Source: Bermanella sp047621325 | GTDB taxonomy: Bacteria; Pseudomonadota; Gammaproteobacteria; Pseudomonadales; Oceanobacteraceae | Assembly: GCA_047621325.1 (NCBI GenBank) | Contig: JBLHLT010000002.1 | Location: 1 to 64,000, forward strand | DNA length: 64,000 nt | Direction: 5' to 3' | Shown here: positions 18,268-26,576 of the stretch, piece after piece | How positions within the stretch are numbered: the first letter of the stretch is position 1 | Layout of the letters: the number at the start of each line of letters is the position of its first letter | The notes under the pieces: model-generated | Database searches by the model: none | Seen by the model: only the letters and a program-made list of their open reading frames with translations | What the model was told of the DNA's origin: nothing | Translations under genes and position numbers: made by a program

Positions 18268-18653
18268 TTCCTAGTACATTATTAACAGATAAAAGAATCC
18301 ACAACGGATCTTCTTTTTTTCTCACTAATCACAAATTGTTAACATCTTCTAATTATTAAGGTTACCCACAATTTTGAGGTGACCTTGATTTACAGTGCTT
18401 AAAGCCATTATCCACAACTTAGTTTCAAACTTACCCACACTAACTAACAGCTTATACACAGGCTGTTTTTTCGTATTATTTGAAAAATTTTGAATCGTTG
18501 TACCCTAAAAAAATGGCGATGAGTTGAATTCTATCCAGACGTTGATAAAAGGATAACTACATTTTATTAACAGACTTTAATCTGTGGATAGATAAACGTT
18601 GGTCTAATATTCATTCATCTGCCGTATAACAATAATGAAATTAATTATGCACA
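18238..18653. other. DnaA-box cluster upstream of mnmG (candidate origin or DnaA-binding locus)
   Basis: Eight DnaA-box-like 9-mers lie in 416 bases. TTATCCACA occurs at 18238 and 18408, TGTGGATAA at 18255, TTACCCACA at 18362 and 18431, TTATACACA at 18452, TGTGGATAG at 18583 and TTATGCACA at 18645. Three match the consensus exactly and five differ at one position. The stretch 18268-18692 is otherwise AT-rich and non-coding. E. coli oriC lies beside mnmG (gidA), so the position is suggestive. A comparable cluster exists 5 kb away before dnaA. Confidence 0.7.
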
Positions 18654-18692
18654 ACAAACAGTTGTTATCTAATTCAGCACGATAAAGGTTCT

Positions 18693-19319
18693 ATGATTTG
18701 GGATGCGGGCTTAATGGATGCAATTGGTACTGAAGGTGTTGAAGCATTTGATGGCAAATTAAAACTGACGGTGACCAAGCCTTTAGCTGGTCAACTAACC
18801 GATCTATCAATCAACCCAGAAGAAATTGATTACATTGGTATTTCGCATTTTCATGGTGACCATACAGGCAATGCTAACTTATTTGATAATGCCTCTTTGT
18901 TGATTCAGCAAGCGGAATACGATGCGGCGTTTGGTGAAGACCCTGCTAAATTTGGTTTTAATCCAACAAGTTATGCGCAATTGGATAAAAGTAAAATTCG
19001 AGTATTAAACGGCGACCATGATGTGTTTGGTGACGGTAGTGTCGTTATTAAAACCGCACCAGGACATACTCCTGGTCATCAAGTGCTATTTGTTGATTTA
19101 GCAGAAACAGGGCCTGTTGTGCTTTCAGGGGATCTTTATCACTTCACAAAAAACCGCGAACACAGACGTGTGCCATCGTTTAATTTCGATAAAGAACAAA
19201 CCCTTGCGGCCATGGAAGAAATTGAAAACTTTGTAAAAATAAAAGGCGCGCAATTTTGGATTCAGCACGATAAAGAACAAAACGTGAATATCAAACATTC
19301 ACCTGATTTTTATCAGTAA
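18693..19319 (+). pseudogene. MBL-fold hydrolase (AHL-lactonase-like) lacking its 5' end
   Basis: The reading frame encodes a metallo-beta-lactamase-fold protein with the metal motif SHFHGDHTGN, a second metal region PGHTPGHQVLF and SGDLYHF, resembling lactonase-type hydrolases. The normal family has roughly 60-80 more N-terminal residues. Here homologous sequence (NSCYLIQHDKGSMIWDAGL) can be read upstream of ATG 18693 only to a TAA at 18642, and beyond that lie DnaA boxes instead of coding sequence. No ribosome-binding site is evident. I consider it a 5'-truncated remnant; a short functional form is less likely. Confidence 0.65.
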
Positions 19320-19338
19320 TCATTTAATAAACGTGAAA

Positions 19339-19369
19339 TAAAAAACGCAGCTGTGGCTGCGTTTTTTAT
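19339..19369. terminator. Bidirectional intrinsic terminator
   Basis: The stem AAAACGCAGC/GCTGCGTTTT has a 4-base loop, with A and T runs on the two sides. It separates the rightward hydrolase remnant from the leftward mnmE. Confidence 0.9.
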
Positions 19370-19388
19370 TGGCTATTGATATTCGGTT

Positions 19389-20762
19389 TTATTTTCCAAT
19401 ACAAAAGCTACCAAATATTTTGCCCAGCAAATCATCACTGGTAAATTCACCGGTAATTTCATTTAGCGCGTTTTGCGCCATGCGTAAATCTTCGGCTAGC
19501 AACTCACCGGCACTGGCACCGAGCAATTGATCTAAGCCGTTATCTAAAAATTCTTTTGCTTGATTGAGCGCATCGATGTGGCGACGGCGAGCGATAAAAC
19601 CGCCTTCACTCGCGGCATCAAAACCCATCACGGTTTTTAAATGCTCACGTAAAGTTTGTATGCCGACACCATCTTTGGCTGAAATACTAATGACTGTCGA
19701 TGCTGCACTTGGCATGAAGCCAGATGCTTCACCGGTTAAATCGGCTTTGTTACGAATCACCGTAATGCGCTCAGGGTGCGGTAAGCGATCAACAAAATCA
19801 GGCCAAATCTCATGGGGCTCGGTAGAGGTGGTTTCGGTGCCGTCGACCATCAGCAATACACGATCTGCCTGTGATATTTCATTCCACGCGCGCTCAATAC
19901 CAATGCTTTCTACTTCGTCAGGGGTTTCACGTAACCCAGCTGTATCAATAATGTGCAACGGCATGCCATCAATGTGGATATGTTCACGCAGTACATCGCG
20001 TGTAGTACCGGCAATGTGCGTCACGATGGCGGTATCACGACCTGACAATGCATTTAACAACGACGACTTACCCGCATTAGGGCGCCCAGCAATGACCACG
20101 TTCATGCCTTCACGTAACAAGGTTCCTTGATTGGCTTCTTGCATCACATTGGCAAGATTGGTCATAACGGATTTTAAATCGCCTTCTACTTTGCCATCAC
20201 TTAAAAAATCGATTTCTTCTTCAGGAAAATCAATGGCCGCCTCAACATAGATGCGCAAGCCAATTAAGCTTTCAACTAACGCATGCACACGCTTACTAAA
20301 CGCACCTTGCAGGGAGCGCACCGCACAACGGGCTGCTTGCTCCGATGCCGAGTCAATTAAATCGGCAATGGCCTCTGCCTGAGTTAAATCCATTTTGTCG
20401 TTTAAAAAAGCGCGCTCACTGAACTCACCAGGACGCGCAGTTCTTGCACCCAGCTCACATACGCGCTTTAAAATGAAATCCAATACAACTGGGCCACCAT
20501 GACCTTGCAGCTCAAGCACATCTTCACCCGTGAACGAATTAGGCCCTTCAAAGTACAACGCCAAGCCTTCATCAAGCGTCTGTTGGTTTTCATCATTGAA
20601 CGAACAGTAATGCGCATAGCGGGCTTTAGGCACAAAACCCAGCATACTATCTGCAATGGCTTTTGCTTTAGGCCCAGACACGCGCACAATGCCAACGCCA
20701 CCTCGACCCGGAGCAGTAGCAATCGCAGCAATGGTATCTGTGTTTAATTGACCTAATTCCAT
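19389..20762 (-). CDS. mnmE: tRNA modification GTPase MnmE (TrmE)
   Basis: This GTPase acts with MnmG in wobble-uridine modification. Starting at ATG 20762 (MELGQLNTDTIAAIATAPG) it has 457 residues, close to the E. coli length; the frame extends to 20801 but the family starts here. The N-terminal tetrahydrofolate-binding domain is followed by an inserted G domain with GRPNAGKSS (226-234) and DTAG (273-276). It ends with the conserved CIGK. Confidence 0.97.
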   Translation of the reverse strand: MELGQLNTDTIAAIATAPGRGGVGIVRVSGPKAKAIADSMLGFVPKARYAHYCSFNDENQQTLDEGLALYFEGPNSFTGEDVLELQGHGGPVVLDFILKRVCELGARTARPGEFSERAFLNDKMDLTQAEAIADLIDSASEQAARCAVRSLQGAFSKRVHALVESLIGLRIYVEAAIDFPEEEIDFLSDGKVEGDLKSVMTNLANVMQEANQGTLLREGMNVVIAGRPNAGKSSLLNALSGRDTAIVTHIAGTTRDVLREHIHIDGMPLHIIDTAGLRETPDEVESIGIERAWNEISQADRVLLMVDGTETTSTEPHEIWPDFVDRLPHPERITVIRNKADLTGEASGFMPSAASTVISISAKDGVGIQTLREHLKTVMGFDAASEGGFIARRRHIDALNQAKEFLDNGLDQLLGASAGELLAEDLRMAQNALNEITGEFTSDDLLGKIFGSFCIGK

Positions 20763-20803
20763 AATTCTCAATCTATTTCGTGTAATAAGAGCGTAATGCA
20801 AAA

Positions 20804-20847
20804 CGGGAGAGGAAGACGCTTATTTATCATAGCGCTTTCCTCTCCCG
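20804..20847. repeat. 11-bp perfect inverted repeat between mnmE and yidC
   Basis: CGGGAGAGGAA (20804-20814) pairs with TTCCTCTCCCG (20837-20847) around a 22-base spacer that itself has ACGCT/AGCGC complementarity. There is no T run, so it is unlikely to be a simple terminator. It may be a mobile palindrome or an RNA structure in the mnmE leader. Confidence 0.6.
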
Positions 20848-20853
20848 CTCAAA

Positions 20854-20885
20854 ACTCTCAACTAAAAAAGTTAAGAGTATTTTTT
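20854..20885. terminator. Terminator after yidC
   Basis: ACTCTCAACT (20854-20863) pairs with AGTTAAGAGT (20869-20878) with one mismatch around a 5-base A loop. T runs lie on both sides, the longer on the plus strand. It follows the yidC stop (20887) immediately. Confidence 0.7.
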
Positions 20886-20886
20886 G

Positions 20887-22542
20887 TTACTTCGCTTCGT
20901 TTTCGATTTGCTTAGTGATGTAGTACTGCTGAGCAATCGATAACAAGTTATTCACTACCCAGTAAAGTACCAGACCCGCTGGGAAGAATAAGAAGAACAC
21001 GGTAAAGATTACTGGCATTAACTTCATAACTTTCGCCTGCATAGGATCAGGAGGCGTCGGGTTAAGCTGCATTTGTACAAACATGCTCGCACCCATGATC
21101 AACGGTAGGATGAAGTACGGATCTTTAATCGATAGATCTTGTAGCCAGAACATGAACGGCGCTTGGCGCAATTCAACCGACTCCATCAATACCCAATACA
21201 AAGCAATAAATACTGGCATCTGAACAAGAATCGGTAAACAACCACCTAGTGGGTTAATTTTCTCTTTCTTGTATAAGCCCATCATTTCTTGGCTTAGTTT
21301 CTGACGATCTTCGCCGTATTGTTCACGAAGAGCCGTCAGCTTAGGCGCCACTCGACGCATGTTCGCCATTGAACGGTAGCTGGTTGCGGATAATGGGAAG
21401 AAGGCAAGCTTCACTAAAATAGTTAGGAAGATAATCGACCAACCCCAGTTACCCACAATGCTGTGAATCATTTGTAGCAACCAGAATAATGGCTGCGCTA
21501 CCCACCATAACCAGCCGTAATCGACGGTTAATTCTAGGTTTGGTGAAATCTTAGCTAATAAATCTTGGTCTTTCGGTCCAAGATATAAGCTTGCGTATGT
21601 GGATAATTTTTCACCAGAGGCAACATTCAAGGCTTCATCATAATAACCAACAATGTAGTTATTACCGGCTTTACGAGTGTTGTAAGTATGCGATGAGTCA
21701 GCATTTGGCACCCAAGCGCTTAAGAAGTAATGCTGAAGGAAAGCGGCCCAACCCCCTTGAACGGTTTCTTTAAAGCGAGCTTCTTCCATATCATCAAAAT
21801 CAATTTTGAAATAACGCTCAGAAGGGCGAGTAACAGCTGCGCCTAGGTATGAAGCCATTCCCATGGATTCCATACTGGACGGGTCTGCACTTTTATCACG
21901 CTTAAATTGCGCATAGAAATTCGCTTTCCATGCATTAGCTGATTGGTTATTTACCTCATAACCCACATCTACTAAATAATCACCACGTTTGAATTTAAAT
22001 ACTTTATCAATAGCTACATTGTTTTTAACAATCGATAACGTCACAACCAATTCATTTTCGCCATCAGCCATTTCAAACTGTGTGCTGGGTGCTGAAAACA
22101 AAGCACGGCCATTTTTATCAATACCGTCTTGGCCAACTAAACCACTTTGTGCAACAAAGGTGCGCATATTGCTTTGTTCTAGCAATACAAATGGAATGTT
22201 TTTATCTTGAAGAGACTGAGGAAAGGCCTTTAACGCCGCATAAACGATATCACCACCTTGTGGATTGATACGAATATCCAAAACATCCGTTTGCACTTCG
22301 ATTAAGTCAGTGGATATCACTTCGTTAGGCTGCTCTAACGTAGGTTGATCATTGCTTACATCAGGAATGTCTTGATTAACAGACTGCTCTGGTGAGATAT
22401 CCGGTGTTGTCGATACCGAAGACTGAGATGTCATGACGTTTTGAGTAACGGGGCGTTTGCCGTAATCGTCACTCCACTGCAATATCAGCAAATACGAGAT
22501 TACTGCTATGCCGATCAGAATGATTGCTCTTCTTGCATCCAT
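20887..22542 (-). CDS. yidC: Membrane protein insertase YidC
   Basis: This protein inserts inner-membrane proteins, including Fo subunit c, with or without SecYEG. The 551 residues comprise an N-terminal anchor (ARRAIILIGIAVISYLLIL), a large periplasmic beta domain (about 60-330) and the conserved C-terminal five-helix insertase core (WGWSIIFLTILVKLAFFPLS, INPLGGCLPILVQMPVFIALY, VVNNLLSIAQQYYIT). This is the gram-negative long form. It lies after yidD and rnpA. Confidence 0.98.
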   Translation of the reverse strand: MDARRAIILIGIAVISYLLILQWSDDYGKRPVTQNVMTSQSSVSTTPDISPEQSVNQDIPDVSNDQPTLEQPNEVISTDLIEVQTDVLDIRINPQGGDIVYAALKAFPQSLQDKNIPFVLLEQSNMRTFVAQSGLVGQDGIDKNGRALFSAPSTQFEMADGENELVVTLSIVKNNVAIDKVFKFKRGDYLVDVGYEVNNQSANAWKANFYAQFKRDKSADPSSMESMGMASYLGAAVTRPSERYFKIDFDDMEEARFKETVQGGWAAFLQHYFLSAWVPNADSSHTYNTRKAGNNYIVGYYDEALNVASGEKLSTYASLYLGPKDQDLLAKISPNLELTVDYGWLWWVAQPLFWLLQMIHSIVGNWGWSIIFLTILVKLAFFPLSATSYRSMANMRRVAPKLTALREQYGEDRQKLSQEMMGLYKKEKINPLGGCLPILVQMPVFIALYWVLMESVELRQAPFMFWLQDLSIKDPYFILPLIMGASMFVQMQLNPTPPDPMQAKVMKLMPVIFTVFFLFFPAGLVLYWVVNNLLSIAQQYYITKQIENEAK

Positions 22543-22548
22543 TGATAA

Positions 22549-22830
22549 TTAGCTCTTATTAGGTAATTTTTTATGGGGAACTGGGTCGTATCCATGGGAA
22601 CCCCAAGGATGACAGCGACCAATTCGCTTAATACTTAGCCATAGACCACGGAAAGGACCATGCATTGCTAGTGCTTCGAGGGCGTATTCTGAACAAGTAG
22701 GGAGGTATCGGCAACGACTTGCTAACAAAGGACTGATACCAATGCGGTAAAAACGGATCGGTAAGGCAATAAAATGGGTTAAAACCGAAGTTTTATTGCT
22801 TACGAGGTTTTTGTCTGGAACGGTTGCCAT
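22549..22830 (-). CDS. yidD: Membrane protein insertion efficiency factor YidD
   Basis: A small protein of 93 residues with the conserved LPIRFYRIGISPLLASRCRYLPTCSEYALEAL and GRCHPWGSHGYDPVP segments (cut into parts here: FYRIGISP, CRYLPTCSEYA, CHPWG, GYDPVP). It overlaps the 3' end of rnpA by 38 bases and lies 6 bases before yidC, the standard rpmH-rnpA-yidD-yidC order. Confidence 0.95.
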   Translation of the reverse strand: MATVPDKNLVSNKTSVLTHFIALPIRFYRIGISPLLASRCRYLPTCSEYALEALAMHGPFRGLWLSIKRIGRCHPWGSHGYDPVPHKKLPNKS

Positions 22831-23182
22831 TTGGTTTTTGCCTTAACCGTGTCCAAAGTTGGTCGACCATGAGTCTTAATTCGGTTTTATCCAAATCTTT
22901 TGCACCGGCTCGCGACAGTACAACACAATCAAAGTTTTCTAACTCGAACTGATGATGACGAAAACTTTCCCGTACAATACGTTTAATCACATTACGATCA
23001 ACGGCTCGCTTGGCATGTTTTTTCGCCACAACTAAGCCCACTCTAGCAATTCCTAATTCATTGCGTCTTGCAAGAATTAAGAACTGTTTTGATTGGGCTT
23101 TGGCGTCTGCTTGGTCGAATACCCTTCGATAATCCCCTGCCGTCAGAAGTCTAACGTGGCGCGGGAATACCGTGCTGGTCAT
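22793..23182 (-). CDS. rnpA: Ribonuclease P protein component
   Basis: This is the basic protein subunit that helps RNase P RNA bind pre-tRNA. The 129 residues contain the signature VDRNVIKRIVRESFR and the phenylalanine-rich N-terminal cleft (FPRHVRLLTAGDYRRVF). It has a Lys/Arg-rich C-terminal tail (NGNRSRQKPRKQ). It begins 5 bases after rpmH. Confidence 0.96.
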   Translation of the reverse strand: MTSTVFPRHVRLLTAGDYRRVFDQADAKAQSKQFLILARRNELGIARVGLVVAKKHAKRAVDRNVIKRIVRESFRHHQFELENFDCVVLSRAGAKDLDKTELRLMVDQLWTRLRQKPNGNRSRQKPRKQ

Positions 23183-23187
23183 TGCGA

Positions 23188-23322
23188 TTAAGCAGTAAGT
23201 TGCTTACGGCCTTTGGCACGGCGACGAGCCAAAATTTGGCGACCGCTTTTGGTTGCCATACGTGCGCGGAAGCCGTGGGTACGCTTGCGCTTTAGGACGC
23301 TAGGTTGAAAAGTACGTTTCAT
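23188..23322 (-). CDS. rpmH: 50S ribosomal protein L34
   Basis: The 44 residues MKRTFQPSVLKRKRTHGFRA... are a standard L34. The frame extends upstream to 23397, but the family start is ATG 23322. It is the first gene of the leftward rpmH-rnpA-yidD-yidC operon, and its promoter probably lies in the AT-rich stretch before dnaA. Confidence 0.98.
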   Translation of the reverse strand: MKRTFQPSVLKRKRTHGFRARMATKSGRQILARRRAKGRKQLTA

Positions 23323-23397
23323 GCCTTGTCTCTCAAACTGATTATCAAAAAAATTAGGGAGCGGATTGTATTGAAAACAGCCAATGTATTCAATCAA

Positions 23398-23798
23398 TCT
23401 TTTGGTTAATTTGTATTTATTTCGTTTATTTGTTTTTGAATATTTCTTATGTGTTTAAGAATATAAAATAAATATATATGTATGTTTTATATGTTTTTTT
23501 ATGATTAGTTATTATTAATAATAAGCCTATTTTCTGTGCATAACTCACTATAGCCCTTTAAATTCAAGGCATTACAGAGATGATAACGCGTGTATATGAG
23601 TCGTAAAAACTGAGTAAAAGGATAAGATAACTTGTTGATAGAAAGTCGGGTTATACACAGGTAGGTGGAAACCACTACTTATTCACATTTCTGTCCCGAC
23701 TATACACATAGGTAATCCACAGTAGTTTTCCTGACTTTCTGTGGATAACTTTAATAATATTGGTACAATGCCCTGCTGTTTAAAGATGGAGTCCAGCC
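23398..23798. other. Candidate oriC between rpmH and dnaA
   Basis: The left part (about 23400-23530) is extremely AT-rich and could act as the unwinding element. The right part holds DnaA-box-like 9-mers: TGTGCATAA at 23535, TTATACACA at 23651, TTATTCACA at 23679, CTATACACA at 23700, TAATCCACA at 23713 and TGTGGATAA at 23740. The flanking operons diverge here, as at Pseudomonas-type origins. The boxes nearest dnaA may also autoregulate it. Confidence 0.85.
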
Positions 23799-25232
23799 GT
23801 GCTGGCATTATGGGATGAATGTGTCAGGTGCTTACAAGATGAGTTACCGGCACAACAATTTAATACTTGGATACGCCCACTAAGAGCCAGTGAATCTGAT
23901 TCTGGTCTTGTGGTGTCTGCACCTAACCGATTTGTAAAAGATTGGGTTAAAGATAAATTTTCTAATCGCATTCAATCTTTACTTGAAGAATTGAATGGCG
24001 GACAGGTTTTATCGTTTCAGCTGGATATAGGCGCTCAATCAAGTACGCCTGCTTTTATTGCTCCAGCCCCGTCAAACAAGCCTGAGCCTAAAGAAGCAAC
24101 TAGAACGCCAGCTGCTTCTCAAAAAACGCAACTTGCACCGCGTACCAGATCTGTGCCTGCTGCTCTTAAAGAGCCTAAGCGTAAAGTGCAGGTAGAAGGC
24201 AGTATTCAGCATCAGAGCAGTCTTAATAAGCGTTTTACCTTTGATAGCTTCGTAGAAGGTAAGTCGAACCAGCTTGCCCATGCAGCGGCACAGCAGGTAT
24301 CACAGAATGCAGGTGGCTCTTACAACCCACTCTTTATATATGGTGGTGTTGGCTTAGGGAAAACTCACTTGATGCATGCGGTGGGTAACCATATTCAAAG
24401 TGAAAACCCGAATGCTAAAGTGGTTTATTTGCACTCAGAGCGCTTTGTTGCGGATATGGTTAAAGCTTTACAGTTAAACGCAATCAACGAATTTAAACGC
24501 TATTATCGGTCGGTTGATGCATTATTGATCGATGATATTCAGTTTTTTGCGGGCAAAGAGCGCAGTCAGGAAGAATTCTTCCACACCTTTAATGCATTAT
24601 TAGAGGGTGGTCAGCAGATGATTTTGACCTGTGATCGTTATCCTAAAGAAATAAATGGCTTAGAAGATCGTTTAAAGAGTCGTTTTGGTTGGGGGTTAAC
24701 GGTCGCGGTTGAACCGCCTGAGTTAGAAACGCGCGTGGCGATTTTAATGAAAAAGGCTGAACAGGAAGGCATTGATCTTCCACATGAAGCCGCTTTTTTT
24801 GTAGCACAGAAAATTCGGTCCAATGTGCGTGAGCTAGAAGGTGCGTTAAAACGTGTAATTGCCAACGCTGCGTTCACTGGATCTAAGATAACGTTGCCAT
24901 TTATCAAAGAAAGCTTAAAAGACCTATTGGCATTACAAGACAAGCAGGTCAGTATTGATAATATTCAACGCATAGTAGCCGAATATTATAAAATTAAAGT
25001 GTCTGACGTATTATCTAAGCGTCGGTCTCGTTCGATAGCCAGGCCAAGACAAGTGGCCATGGCATTAAGCAAAGAATTAACCAATCATAGCTTGCCTGAA
25101 ATTGGCAATGCTTTTGGTGGACGGGACCATACGACGGTTCTGCACGGCGTTCGCAAAATAAAAGAACTGCGTGAGACCAACGCAGACATAAGCGAAGATT
25201 ATAAAAACCTATTGCGGTCACTGACCAGTTAA
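23799..25232 (+). CDS. dnaA: Chromosomal replication initiator DnaA
   Basis: This AAA+ initiator melts the origin. The 477 residues comprise domain I (LWDECVRCLQDELPAQQFNTW), a Pro/Ala-rich linker (about 85-140), the ATPase with GGVGLGKTH (182-190) and DDIQFF (245-250), and the DNA-binding domain with GGRDHTTVLHG (440-450). The start is GTG 23799, supported by GGAG seven bases upstream and by the family N-terminus. It is followed 13 bases later by dnaN. Confidence 0.99.
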   Translation: MLALWDECVRCLQDELPAQQFNTWIRPLRASESDSGLVVSAPNRFVKDWVKDKFSNRIQSLLEELNGGQVLSFQLDIGAQSSTPAFIAPAPSNKPEPKEATRTPAASQKTQLAPRTRSVPAALKEPKRKVQVEGSIQHQSSLNKRFTFDSFVEGKSNQLAHAAAQQVSQNAGGSYNPLFIYGGVGLGKTHLMHAVGNHIQSENPNAKVVYLHSERFVADMVKALQLNAINEFKRYYRSVDALLIDDIQFFAGKERSQEEFFHTFNALLEGGQQMILTCDRYPKEINGLEDRLKSRFGWGLTVAVEPPELETRVAILMKKAEQEGIDLPHEAAFFVAQKIRSNVRELEGALKRVIANAAFTGSKITLPFIKESLKDLLALQDKQVSIDNIQRIVAEYYKIKVSDVLSKRRSRSIARPRQVAMALSKELTNHSLPEIGNAFGGRDHTTVLHGVRKIKELRETNADISEDYKNLLRSLTS

Positions 25233-25245
25233 GAGTGGGAAAGGC

Positions 25246-26349
25246 ATGAAATTCACAATCACTAGGGAAGCCCTACTTAAGCCACTACAGTTGGTTGCCG
25301 GCGTTGTTGAACGTCGTCAAACATTACCTGTGCTGTCTAACGTTCTGCTTGAAGTTAGAGGCGATCATTTATCACTGACAGGTACAGACCTTGAAGTGGA
25401 AATGGTAGGTAACGCGCAATTGTTAGAAGCAGGTATTGATGGAGAAATCACAGTACCAGCTAAAAAGTTAATGGATATCTGTAAGTCTTTGCCTGATCAA
25501 AGCACCATTGTGATCAGTCAAGATGAGCACCGTGTACAACTGCAAGCCGGTCGCAGTAAGTTTGTATTATCAAGCTTACCCGCTAACGAATTCCCTAACG
25601 TAGACGACATAGAAGCGACTATTGTGGTTAACGTGCCTCAGGCTCAGCTACGTCGTGTAATCGACCGTACTGCGTTTGCTATGGCGCAGCAGGATGTTCG
25701 TTACTACCTAAATGGTTTATTACTTGAAGTGAAAGCCGACCAATTGCGTGCGGTTGCAACAGATGGTCATCGTTTAGCGACGTGTGGTGTACCGGTAGAA
25801 CTAGAAATGGAAGGCAAAACGCAGGTGATTGTACCGCGTAAAGCCGTACTGGAATTAGCCAAGTTAATGACTGACCCTGAAGCCACAGTTGAGCTGATGC
25901 TAAGTAATAACCATATTCGCGCCAAAGTGGGCGAATATACGTTTACGTCTAAACTGGTAGACGGCAAATTCCCAGATTATGAGCGTGTTATCCCGCGTAA
26001 CGGTAATAAAGTTCTGATCGCAGATCGCCAAGCACTTCGTCATGTTTTTCAACGTACTGCAATTTTGTCGAATGAAAAATACCGAGGCGTACGTTTATTA
26101 CTAGATGAAAATTCTCTGCAAGTGGTTGCCAATAACCCTGAGCAAGAGCAGGCAGAAGAAAGCATTGGTGTTGATTACCAATATGATTCACTAGAAATCG
26201 GTTTTAACGTCAGCTACTTACAAGATGTATTGTCGGTACTGGATGGTGACGATATGAAGATGACATTGGCAGACGCTAACTCTTCAGCGGTAATGGAAGA
26301 AGTAGAGGGCGGCGATTCCCTTTATGTTGTAATGCCGATGCGACTTTAA
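25246..26349 (+). CDS. dnaN: DNA polymerase III beta sliding clamp
   Basis: This is the ring-shaped processivity clamp. The 367 residues span the three repeated clamp folds and end with the conserved VMPMRL. Family segments LPVLSNVLLEV, TDGHRLA and YLQDVLSVLDGD are visible. It is co-oriented with and close to dnaA. Confidence 0.99.
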   Translation: MKFTITREALLKPLQLVAGVVERRQTLPVLSNVLLEVRGDHLSLTGTDLEVEMVGNAQLLEAGIDGEITVPAKKLMDICKSLPDQSTIVISQDEHRVQLQAGRSKFVLSSLPANEFPNVDDIEATIVVNVPQAQLRRVIDRTAFAMAQQDVRYYLNGLLLEVKADQLRAVATDGHRLATCGVPVELEMEGKTQVIVPRKAVLELAKLMTDPEATVELMLSNNHIRAKVGEYTFTSKLVDGKFPDYERVIPRNGNKVLIADRQALRHVFQRTAILSNEKYRGVRLLLDENSLQVVANNPEQEQAEESIGVDYQYDSLEIGFNVSYLQDVLSVLDGDDMKMTLADANSSAVMEEVEGGDSLYVVMPMRL

Positions 26350-26410
26350 AGTATAAATGCCGGAAGAATGCTTTGGATGCCATAACTAACAGCGTCCTCT
26401 GCATCACTAA

Positions 26411-26457
26411 AAGGACTGAACTGCCAATAGTAACTTGTGCACTTCAGTCTTTTTTTT
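26411..26457 (+). terminator. Probable intrinsic terminator after dnaN
   Basis: GACTGAA (26414-26420) pairs with TTCAGTC (26443-26449) across a long 22-base loop, followed by eight T. The dnaN-recF gap is 227 bases, so recF may have its own promoter in 26460-26576. Confidence 0.6.
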
Positions 26458-26576
26458 GCTCTGAATTTACAGTTTAAAAGTCTAGTTTATAGAGATTTAA
26501 ATGAATAATATTTTCACTCACCAATGACTTTGATGATGTATCTAACCGATAAAAATATAAATAGATTCAATGACTT

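Noticed and set aside
22793..22830. 38-base overlap of yidD and rnpA as a possible frameshift
   Set aside because: Both products are full-length and start and end as their families do; such overlap is usual in this operon.
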